49,652 nucleotides of DNA, taken from the NCBI GenBank assembly GCA_002722135.1, contig PBKJ01000009.1:25447-75098 (forward strand), in the 5' to 3' direction. Each line of letters opens with the position of its first letter. The stretch's first letter is position 1. The notes below the pieces were generated by a model that saw only the letters and a program-made list of their open reading frames with translations, made no database searches and was not told where the DNA came from. Origin of the DNA: Methanobacteriota archaeon. Lineage in GTDB: Archaea > Thermoplasmatota > Poseidoniia > Poseidoniales > Poseidoniaceae. Below are positions 33,569-40,698 of this stretch, one piece after another. A program made the translations under genes and the position numbers.

Positions 33569-34174
33569 TCATTCCTCCCCCGGTTCGCGAAGGCCGACGG
33601 CAAGGAGGGCCAACACGGCCCCCAGCCCAAGCACGGCGATGCCCATGACCGCAGGCGTCAGCGCATCGCTCCGTGGCTCGTTGATCGCGCCTTCATGATC
33701 TGGACCGGTGGACACCACGCTCAGCGTGGCCCAGCGGTCACCGTCCGACGCACCGTTGCCGTTGACCAGGTTGAGGTGCAGGTTGGCGCGGACCGCATCG
33801 TCCGTCGCGTTCGGCGCAATCCACACCGCCGACCAGCCTTCGACAAGCGACGACGGGGCGGTGTGGGTGAGGCCCCTGTCCATGGATTGCATGGTCGCGG
33901 AGCCGTTCTCGAGCAAGGTTCCACCGTCCACCACAAGCCGGAACCCGCCGTTGGCGTCCAGCGGCACGCTGGCGTTGATGTGAATCGGGTAGGCCGTTGC
34001 CGGTTCGTAGACCTCAGGCCAACCATGCAGGTGGATGGCCTCCTCCAGGGAGGGGCCGCCGTGGCACAGGCAACCGTCGTTCCCTTGCTCGCCCACACCG
34101 TTTGGCGAGGCGACGCTGACCGGACCGAGCAGCATGACCGTCACGAGGGCCGCGGTCAGAACACCATGCCGCAT
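33569..34174 (-). CDS. Secreted, membrane-anchored protein with a CxCHGG motif
   Basis: 201 residues: a signal peptide (VLTAALVTVMLLGPVSVAS), a conserved start NDGCLCHGGPSLEEAIHLHG, a beta-rich domain (INASVPLDANGGFRLVVDGG), then a C-terminal helix (PAVMGIAVLGLGAVLALLAVGL). The CxCHG followed by a beta domain resembles Reeler or choice-of-anchor V type extracellular domains, some of which bind metal or haem at a CxxCH; here only one residue separates the cysteines, so haem attachment is unlikely. The ATG at 34174 follows GAGGAGTGACC. Function unknown. Confidence 0.75.
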   Translation of the reverse strand: MRHGVLTAALVTVMLLGPVSVASPNGVGEQGNDGCLCHGGPSLEEAIHLHGWPEVYEPATAYPIHINASVPLDANGGFRLVVDGGTLLENGSATMQSMDRGLTHTAPSSLVEGWSAVWIAPNATDDAVRANLHLNLVNGNGASDGDRWATLSVVSTGPDHEGAINEPRSDALTPAVMGIAVLGLGAVLALLAVGLREPGEE

Positions 34175-34180
34175 GGTCAC

Positions 34181-34198
34181 TCCTCGTGCACACGAGGA
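34181..34198. promoter_or_regulatory. 8-bp inverted repeat in the divergent intergenic region
   Basis: TCCTCGTG-CA-CACGAGGA sits in the 62-bp gap between two divergent genes. Both arms contain a ribosome-binding-like GAGGA read in opposite directions. It may be an operator shared by the two genes or simply two mirrored ribosome sites. Confidence 0.4.
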
Positions 34199-34201
34199 GG
34201 C

Positions 34202-34234
34202 ATGAGGTTGAAACGTATGTCGTCGAACCATTGA
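34202..34234 (+). CDS. Possible 10-residue leader peptide
   Basis: Behind GAGGAGG, the best ribosome site in the gap, an ATG opens a frame of ten codons (MRLKRMSSNH) whose stop ends two bases before the ATG of the next gene. That gene has no ribosome site of its own, so ribosomes finishing the short peptide could restart on it. It could also be chance. Confidence 0.3.
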   Translation: MRLKRMSSNH

Positions 34235-34236
34235 GC

Positions 34237-34848
34237 ATGGACGACGACATCGACGTCTTCGCTGAGTTGGGCGTGACCCCCACCGCCGCACCGGCTGCGG
34301 GTGGCGGAGACGACGACCTGCTCGGACTTCTGGCCGAGGCCCCCTCTGCACCCACAGCAGACCCACTTGCCGCGTTGATGGACGATGACGAGGGCGGCCA
34401 CGAGACGGTTCAAGGCGTCGTTGAGGCGCCCCCGGCCGCCGAACCTGCCCCCGCACCCGAACCGTCACAGCCCGCCCCTGAGGCACAAACGGCGCCGGCC
34501 TTGAGTGAGGAGATGATCGGTCAAGTCGTGGCCTTGTTGGTGCAACGTGGCCTGTCCGTGGACCCGCGCAAGCTCGGTCTGCCCTCTGACGCTGCGTTGG
34601 ACGTGGGTCAGGTCACGGTCGAGCGGGACGATGACCTCGTCGTCGCTCGCGCGGACGTAACGCTGAACGACGCGCCCATGCATCCTTTCGCGGCGGTGCG
34701 CTTGACCGAGGAAGGGCTGTCCTCCCTTTCGCCACCCGATGCCCTGCCCGAAGCGTGGCACCCCATGCACGACGTCCTGGCCACGGCCTTGATGGAAGGC
34801 GCTCAACAACTGGAGCAAGCCTTGGGCCGAGCCTGGGTGCGTCCCTGA
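34237..34848 (+). CDS. Acidic protein with Pro/Ala-rich linker, unknown function
   Basis: 203 residues. The N-terminal half is acidic and low-complexity (MDDDIDVFAELGVTP, then PAPEPSQPAPEAQ). The second half is a folded domain of ~100 residues with two helices and a beta part (LSEEMIGQVVALLVQRGLSV, VTVERDDDLVVARADVTLN). No family recognised. Cytoplasmic by the lack of helices. Its stop codon is part of the TGATCA shared with the convergent OsmC gene. Confidence 0.75.
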   Translation: MDDDIDVFAELGVTPTAAPAAGGGDDDLLGLLAEAPSAPTADPLAALMDDDEGGHETVQGVVEAPPAAEPAPAPEPSQPAPEAQTAPALSEEMIGQVVALLVQRGLSVDPRKLGLPSDAALDVGQVTVERDDDLVVARADVTLNDAPMHPFAAVRLTEEGLSSLSPPDALPEAWHPMHDVLATALMEGAQQLEQALGRAWVRP

Positions 34849-34851
34849 TCA
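34846..34851. other. TGATCA shared-stop palindrome (first of three)
   Basis: The plus-strand gene ends TGA at 34846-34848 and the minus-strand gene ends TGA on 34849-34851, so the two stops form one palindrome with no base between. Confidence 0.9.
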
Positions 34852-35235
34852 AGGCGCGTGGATTTCGGCGGCAAAGGTGATCTCAACATCGGTCCGCAGC
34901 GACGTCGAAGCACTGCAATAGGTGCTGTGGCTCTTCTCGATGAGACGATGAAGCAACTTCTCAGGCACCTCCCCGCGCACGTGGTACACCATGTGGATCT
35001 TCGTAAAATGTCGAGGCGGCTCTGGCCGGCGCTCGGACTCAAGTTCCAGCCACACTTCGGAGAAGGCCCGATCTTTCAGGCCCGTGACGATGTCCGCGAT
35101 GGTGCATGCACCGATGGCTTGGAGCATGACCTGCATCGGGGACGGGCCGTCGTTCCAGTCCATGTCCAATTGATCCTTGGCGGCATTGAAGCACGCCATC
35201 TTGCTGCCCCCGGTCCAATGGACTTCGGCCTTCAT
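34849..35235 (-). CDS. OsmC-family protein
   Basis: 128 residues. The two redox cysteines of OsmC/Ohr proteins are visible, Cys44 (IGACTIADIV) and Cys107 (STYCSAS), and the spacing and the PSPMQVMLQAIGAC helix are typical. These proteins reduce organic hydroperoxides with a thiol cofactor. The start at 35235 is family-like and removes an unrelated ~57-residue extension in the longer open frame. It is divergent from icd over 96 bp that contains a CTTCGCGAAG palindrome. Confidence 0.88.
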   Translation of the reverse strand: MKAEVHWTGGSKMACFNAAKDQLDMDWNDGPSPMQVMLQAIGACTIADIVTGLKDRAFSEVWLELESERRPEPPRHFTKIHMVYHVRGEVPEKLLHRLIEKSHSTYCSASTSLRTDVEITFAAEIHAP

Positions 35236-35265
35236 GCCGTGGCGTGAACGCTGCCCGTCTTGATG

Positions 35266-35275
35266 CTTCGCGAAG
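35266..35275. promoter_or_regulatory. CTTCGCGAAG palindrome between osmC and icd
   Basis: A perfect 10-bp palindrome in the 96-bp divergent intergenic region, 30 bp before the OsmC start and 57 bp before icd. It is a possible operator; short enough to occur by chance in GC-rich DNA. Confidence 0.3.
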
Positions 35276-35331
35276 GCTTGGCGTGAAATGGGTGGGGAGG
35301 GATTCAAGAACAGCCGGCAGGTGGCCCGGTC

Positions 35332-36570
35332 ATGAGCGAAAACCAAGGCTCCCCCATTACCCTCGAAAACGGCGTTCTCTCCGTGCCAGACCGACCCACG
35401 GTTCACTACATCGAAGGCGATGGCATCGGCATTGACATCACCCCGGTGATGATCAACGTCATCGACGCCGCCGTCGAGAAGGCCTACGGCGGCCAGCGGA
35501 GCATTGCATGGTCAGAGGTGCTGGCCGGCGAGAAGGCGTTCAACGCCACCGGTGAGTGGCTCCCAGAAGCGACCCTCGAAGCGATGCGCTCTGGATTGGT
35601 CTCGATCAAGGGCCCGCTGACCGCCCCCGTGGGTGGCGGCATCCGCAGCCTGAACGTCGCCCTCCGTCAGAAGCTCGACCTCTTCGCCTGCGTTCGCCCC
35701 GTGCGGTGGTACGAAGGCACGCCTTCGCCCGTCAAGGCCCCCGGCGACGTGGACATGGTCATCTTCCGTGAGAACAGCGAAGACGTCTACGCCGGCATCG
35801 AATGGGAAGCCGGAAGCGAAGGCGTGGCGAAACTCATCGCCTTCCTTCAGAACGAAATGGGCGTCGACAAGATCCGCTTCCCCAACACCAGCGGCATCGG
35901 CATCAAGCCCATCTCCAGTGAGGGCACGGCCCGAATCGTCCGTGCCGCCCTCCAGTACGCCATCGACAACGACCGAGACAGCCTGACCTTGGTGCACAAG
36001 GGCAACATCATGAAGTTCACAGAAGGCGGATTCCGAGACTGGGGCTACCAGATCGCCAAGGACGAATTTGGCGCCACGGAACTCGACGGTGGGCCATGGT
36101 GCACCTTCACCAACCCCAACACCGGCACCACGATCACGGTCAAGGACGTCATCGCCGATGCCATGCTCCAACAGGTGCTCACCCGCCCGCGGGAGTACGG
36201 TGTTTTGGCGACCATGAACCTCAACGGCGATTACATCTCGGACGCGCTCGCGGCCCAAGTCGGTGGCATTGGCATCGCCCCCGGGGCCAACATCAACTAC
36301 GACACCGGCATTGCCATCTTCGAAGCAACCCACGGCACCGCTCCCAAGTACACCGGCCAAGACAAGGTCAACCCCGGCAGCCTCATCCTCTCAGCAGAAA
36401 TGATGCTGCGCCACATGGGCTGGACCGAGGCTGCCGATCTGGTGGTCAAGGGCATGGAAGGCGCCATTTCGGCCCGCACGGTCACCTACGACTTTGAGCG
36501 ATTGATGGACGATGCGACCCTGCTGTCCTGCAGCGCCTTCGGTGAGGCCATCGTCTCCCACATGGCGTGA
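35332..36570 (+). CDS. icd: Isocitrate dehydrogenase (NADP+)
   Basis: 412 residues converting isocitrate to 2-oxoglutarate with release of CO2 in the TCA cycle. It follows the bacterial E. coli-type enzyme closely: YIEGDGIG, the substrate-binding [38 protein letters not shown], and [17 protein letters not shown] with the Lys-Tyr of NADP specificity, then [10 protein letters not shown] carrying the second set of NADP-binding Tyr and Arg. So NADP is the cofactor. The start follows GGTGGCCCGGTC. A strong inverted repeat follows the stop codon. Confidence 0.95.
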   Translation: MSENQGSPITLENGVLSVPDRPTVHYIEGDGIGIDITPVMINVIDAAVEKAYGGQRSIAWSEVLAGEKAFNATGEWLPEATLEAMRSGLVSIKGPLTAPVGGGIRSLNVALRQKLDLFACVRPVRWYEGTPSPVKAPGDVDMVIFRENSEDVYAGIEWEAGSEGVAKLIAFLQNEMGVDKIRFPNTSGIGIKPISSEGTARIVRAALQYAIDNDRDSLTLVHKGNIMKFTEGGFRDWGYQIAKDEFGATELDGGPWCTFTNPNTGTTITVKDVIADAMLQQVLTRPREYGVLATMNLNGDYISDALAAQVGGIGIAPGANINYDTGIAIFEATHGTAPKYTGQDKVNPGSLILSAEMMLRHMGWTEAADLVVKGMEGAISARTVTYDFERLMDDATLLSCSAFGEAIVSHMA

Positions 36571-36598
36571 GGCAGCACGGGTTCTGAGTCATGGAGCA

Positions 36599-36615
36599 CC
36601 CGCTGAATCAGCGGG
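36599..36615. terminator. 8-bp inverted repeat between convergent icd and PIN gene
   Basis: CCCGCTGA-A-TCAGCGGG, perfect, in the 37-bp convergent gap and including the stop codon of the minus-strand gene. Likely a shared, two-way terminator-like hairpin; no long T run on either side. Confidence 0.45.
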
Positions 36616-39600
36616 CAGACCATTGATTGAGGGTTTGTGCGTTCTTGATGACGCCGAAGCCGAGGTTCTCCAGCAACGAAGGTGCAACGAGGGTGAAGTC
36701 GCTGTCCCTGGTGGCGACCAGCACAGCGCCGAAATCTTCCAGTGGGATCTCTGCCAACCGCATCGCGAGGCACATGATTTCGCGGTCTTCCTTCTCGGGG
36801 TAGATGTCGCGGCTCGAGCCCAAGGAGGTGCGCTGCGGTTGACCGCGCAGTCGTTTCATGGCCGTGACCTCGTCGTACACGTCGCTGTGGCCGGCCAGGA
36901 AGGCGTCGAGCTTGGCCACACGTTCGTCCTCCATGGCCTCTGCATCGTAGCGCTCCTCCCGCTTGGTCCAGGTCTCGAAGGAAATCAGGACCTCGTTGAG
37001 GGCATCCTCAACGTTGGCTTCATCGAGGATGGCTTCGATGTCCTCTGGCGTGGCGAAGGTGTCATGCAGACGGTTTCGCAGCACGTTTCCACCCTTGGCA
37101 ATGGAGGTCAATTCATGCCGGACGGGCTCGGGGAGCATCAGTTGAACCTTCCCGGAGGCACCCAAACGCTCGAGGTGATGGTGCAGGTCGCGGTTGGCGT
37201 CGATGGCCAAACCTGCTCGCATGCTCCGGCCCGTGCGCTGAATCAGGCGGTCGAGGAGCGCGTCCACCAACACGTTGGTGTCCACCAAAATCAGTGGAGC
37301 CAGCTTCAGGTGGCGGAGGTGTCGCCGGTCCGCTACGGCGATGTGATCGCGCTTCATGATGAACAGCGAGCGCATGGAATTCTCGATCTGCCGCTGCTGC
37401 GTCAAGCGGAATTGCTTGGAGGACAGGGCCCGCTCGAGGAACATCAGTCCGGTGAGGGCGTGGTCGTCAGAAGCGCGGCGGGCGAGTTCGTACACCTCTT
37501 CAGGCGTGGGTGAACTGTCCATCAGTTGGGCGTAGCGTTGGTCGTGGTTCCGCCGATGGCTGCGACGCTGGCTCGAGAGGTTCTTGGCCGCCATCACCCG
37601 ACCGATGAAGGGATTCTTTGGCAGAGGGATCGCGTGAGCATCAGGATAGGCGAGGAGGATGTCGAGTTGATCCTCATTGTACCAGATGCGCGTACGCTCT
37701 CTCTCCTCGCCCTCATCGTTCTCTTCGATGACGACTTCTCGTTCTTTGACCGCTTCACGGATGATGTGCGTCGCATCGTCCGTCGCTCCGTTGTGCGCCG
37801 TGTGTGAAACGCGCAAGTACAGCAGGAAGCGTTCGGTCATGGCGGTCCTCAGTGCAGGTTCCTCATTCACCAGGTCGATGGCACGCTTCCATTCACCGGA
37901 AAACGCGTAGTGAATCAACGACTTGCGGTTGAGCGCCACGCGGTGCTCGAAGTCAAAGGCGAATTCGTTGTCCTCTGGCGCATCGACCGCCCCCTGCTGC
38001 TTTGCAGCCCGGCCGTATTCTTGGGCGGCGCGCAAGTGCTGGCCCTCTGAGGAGGCGAGGGCTGCGCGTGCAACCACGCTCCACGGAGAGCGGGGGTCGT
38101 GATCTTGGTACCACGCCACCAACGAGGGCAAGGAGAGGTCGTGGTCGAAGAGCAGCTGGCGGATGGCGTGAATGCGCCGGGTGGGAACGTTGTCCCCCCC
38201 AACCAAGCCGTCAATGAGCGAGACGGTTTTGGCGTTGAAGGTCCCGTTCTGCACCTGCTGGATGGCCGAGTTCAAGCGCAACGTGGCCGTGATGGCGTGT
38301 GCAAGCCCGTCGTCGATGGGGTTCAGGTTGCCTTCACCAAGCGCCTCTTCGAACTCATCGAGCACTTTGGCCTCAACCACCCCATCGCCACCTTCGAGCA
38401 AGGCACGGCGGATTTGTTTGTAGGCCAGAAGGCCCTGCTTGGTGTGCACAATGTCCTGGAACAAATCCTCGGGGGCATCACCGCCCTCGAGCAGTTGAAT
38501 CAAGGAGGCCGTCTTTGGCCCAAACGCAGCAGGAGGTGCGCGTTCATGGAGCAACGGGAGCAACGTTTGCCGGGCAGAGCGCACCCCATGATAGAGGTCG
38601 ATGTCCTTGCGAGCGGCCAACAAATGAGCGCACAAGGTCACCAACCACGGGTGGTGGTCAGCGTGGGCTCCTTCGATCAACAGACGAGAAAGGCGTCGGA
38701 TTTCTTGTCCTTCCAAAAGCACAGGGACGAGGCGTGCGACGTCCTCCTCAGCGAAGACGAATCCGCCGTCCTGAAGGCTCCGGAACGCGGTCATCCGAGG
38801 CAACGTGGGCAAGGCGTCGTGCAAGGCGATGTGCAAACGAGCGGGTGCTTCCATCCGCTCACAGACACCGGCCAACCAGTCCGTGGCTTCCACGGCATCG
38901 ATGCTGACGACAAGGTTGCCCAACGACACCGCGTCAACCTCGCCATCAACGGACAAGGACGTCAAGGATGCGATGGCGTCCGCCTGTTGACCTTCAGAGA
39001 CGAGCGCTCCGAGGTGCCACCAGCGCACACGGTCCACCACGGGACCGGGTGCGGAAGTCCCCTCGAGCAAGGCGAGTCCTTCCTGCAAGGTGCTGGCGTC
39101 AAGGTCCGCGGCCGATTCGTCCGGTTGCATCCACGCCAAGCGTTGGCGCATGCGGTCGAGGGACGTCTCGGTACCGGCAGCCCGACTGGTGTTCCAATCT
39201 GTGACTTCACCCGCCCGGAGGGAGGCCAAATCGCGATGCTTCGCCGCGAGGGTTTCGTCTTCGGCCGCAAGGGCGGCAAGAGAGGCCTCAGGCAGGGGTT
39301 GACCGAGGGATTGGGCCACCACCACGGCCACGGCGCTGAGTGAGCCCTCAAGCTCCAAGAGGGCCGGATCAAGGTTGATGCTTTTCCGCGCCTTCAGTTG
39401 GGGGACGAGGGTGTTGAGGGCGACTTTGGGTGCAGCGTCCACCACCAGGGGTTGAGCCGCGAGCACAAGAGCGAGGAGTTCCTCGCTGTCTTCGCCCGAA
39501 ATATCGGCCAACGCGAGATCCAGAGCGCCGTCGGCGGCCGCCACCTCGCTTGGTTCGGCTTCTGGGAAACCGGACATTTGAGCGAGCACGGGGCATCGGC

Positions 39601-40009
39601 GAGCAACGTCGGCCCACACCGGGTGAACGCCATCGGCCAGGCAGAGGTCGAGGCGCTCTTGCACCGCCGCATCGTGAGCCTCATCCCAAGCGTCTGCGTC
39701 GAGCGTCTTGCGTGCGGTCAGCACCGCGAATCCGAAGGCTGCAGAGAAGGTGTCGTCGTCCAAGACGTCCTCCACGTTCGGCAGGTGGTCCAAGGGGCTT
39801 CCAGAACTCCGACCACCGCGACGGCCACGGCGAGCACGCGCGCCACGGGGGGCGCGAGCAGGGAGAGATGGGCCGTCGTCTTCGTCCTCGTCGGCACCGG
39901 GTGCTTCCACCTCATGCAGGGCGAGAAGCAAGATGCCCTGCCACGGTTTCTGAAGGAGTTTGAACTCGTCTTGCCGGGTGGCCAGAGCCACGCGTTGAGG
40001 TGCCCGCAT
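36608..40009 (-). CDS. Giant protein with a C-terminal PIN nuclease domain
   Basis: 1133 residues. The first ~900 are a string of helices (Leu/Ala/Glu/Arg-rich) with an early acidic and Arg/Gly-rich disordered patch (EDEDDGPS, ARRGRRGGR, ~60-85). The last ~230 form a PIN-like domain: LILVDTNVLVDALLDRL (~905), a conserved acidic DREIMCLAMRLAEIP (~1073) and VLVATRDSDFTLVAPSLLENLGFGV (~1095). This is the acidic tetrad pattern of PIN ribonucleases. PIN proteins usually are ~130 residues. No toxin-antitoxin partner is adjacent. I read it as an RNA-processing or quality-control nuclease with a helical scaffold (inference). Confidence 0.85.
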   Translation of the reverse strand: MRAPQRVALATRQDEFKLLQKPWQGILLLALHEVEAPGADEDEDDGPSLPARAPRGARARRGRRGGRSSGSPLDHLPNVEDVLDDDTFSAAFGFAVLTARKTLDADAWDEAHDAAVQERLDLCLADGVHPVWADVARRCPVLAQMSGFPEAEPSEVAAADGALDLALADISGEDSEELLALVLAAQPLVVDAAPKVALNTLVPQLKARKSINLDPALLELEGSLSAVAVVVAQSLGQPLPEASLAALAAEDETLAAKHRDLASLRAGEVTDWNTSRAAGTETSLDRMRQRLAWMQPDESAADLDASTLQEGLALLEGTSAPGPVVDRVRWWHLGALVSEGQQADAIASLTSLSVDGEVDAVSLGNLVVSIDAVEATDWLAGVCERMEAPARLHIALHDALPTLPRMTAFRSLQDGGFVFAEEDVARLVPVLLEGQEIRRLSRLLIEGAHADHHPWLVTLCAHLLAARKDIDLYHGVRSARQTLLPLLHERAPPAAFGPKTASLIQLLEGGDAPEDLFQDIVHTKQGLLAYKQIRRALLEGGDGVVEAKVLDEFEEALGEGNLNPIDDGLAHAITATLRLNSAIQQVQNGTFNAKTVSLIDGLVGGDNVPTRRIHAIRQLLFDHDLSLPSLVAWYQDHDPRSPWSVVARAALASSEGQHLRAAQEYGRAAKQQGAVDAPEDNEFAFDFEHRVALNRKSLIHYAFSGEWKRAIDLVNEEPALRTAMTERFLLYLRVSHTAHNGATDDATHIIREAVKEREVVIEENDEGEERERTRIWYNEDQLDILLAYPDAHAIPLPKNPFIGRVMAAKNLSSQRRSHRRNHDQRYAQLMDSSPTPEEVYELARRASDDHALTGLMFLERALSSKQFRLTQQRQIENSMRSLFIMKRDHIAVADRRHLRHLKLAPLILVDTNVLVDALLDRLIQRTGRSMRAGLAIDANRDLHHHLERLGASGKVQLMLPEPVRHELTSIAKGGNVLRNRLHDTFATPEDIEAILDEANVEDALNEVLISFETWTKREERYDAEAMEDERVAKLDAFLAGHSDVYDEVTAMKRLRGQPQRTSLGSSRDIYPEKEDREIMCLAMRLAEIPLEDFGAVLVATRDSDFTLVAPSLLENLGFGVIKNAQTLNQWSAR

Positions 40010-40183
40010 CGGGCGACTGAAGCCCGATGAGAGGCAGGTGGCGAGGTACTGTTCTTGCAATCAGACACCCCCCGTGCGAACCGGCAAGGCTCGACGTCTT
40101 TCAATGCGTCGCCGTGCGGCACTTCCTGCCCGTTCCGGAACGAAAGGTCTTGAGGAGGGGCCGCGCCTCCACCACGGAGGGTC

Positions 40184-40654
40184 ATGGAGCCGTTGTCCAC
40201 CGCCCTCCTGTTGGTTCATCCCTTCCTTGCGCTGCTCATCGTGCTGTGGCTCGTTCGCCAACACGGTTGGCGCAAGGGCGGGGGGACGCTCAAAGGAGAA
40301 GCGCGCCGCGAAGCCCTCGCCGAGCACGTGCGAAGCGGCGAGCGCTTGTTGGTCGCCACGGTGGGCCTTGTGCTGGTGGCGGTGCTTGCTCGGGCTGCGG
40401 CAGGCTACATCGAAGAAGGACGAATCACGGCGATGCTGCTGCCGACCAACCTGCACGGGTGGACCGGGCCGCTTGGCTTGTGGGTGTTGTGGACCACGGT
40501 CCGAAACGGACGGCGGGCCTTGGCCGCCATGGAGAACAAGGAGAGCATTGTTGCTCCACGAACCCGTCACGGCCGAGCCGCTGACCTGATGTTGATCCTG
40601 GTTGGAATCCACGCCTTCCTTGGCTTCCTCTACACCTTCGCGGTGCTCTCCTGA
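40184..40654 (+). CDS. Four-helix membrane protein, unknown function
   Basis: 156 residues with about four membrane helices (ALLLVHPFLALLIVLWLV, LLVATVGLVLVAVLARAA, GPLGLWVLWTTV, LILVGIHAFLGFLYTFAVL). His residues in the first and last helices (VHPF, GIHAFLGF) recall cytochrome-b-type or DUF4079 proteins, but I do not claim haem binding. The ATG follows GGAGGGTC, a strong site. The gene is divergent from the PIN gene over 174 bp, the longest gene-free gap in the window, in which I see no clear motif. Confidence 0.75.
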   Translation: MEPLSTALLLVHPFLALLIVLWLVRQHGWRKGGGTLKGEARREALAEHVRSGERLLVATVGLVLVAVLARAAAGYIEEGRITAMLLPTNLHGWTGPLGLWVLWTTVRNGRRALAAMENKESIVAPRTRHGRAADLMLILVGIHAFLGFLYTFAVLS

Positions 40655-40698
40655 CGTTCAGAACATGCCTTGAAAAAGACCAGAGGGCGGCCGAGGCC

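Noticed and set aside
38099-39343. A 414-codon plus-strand open frame inside the PIN gene
   Set aside because: The minus-strand frame continues for 1133 residues with a recognisable PIN domain. The plus frame shows no domain pattern and no ribosome site.
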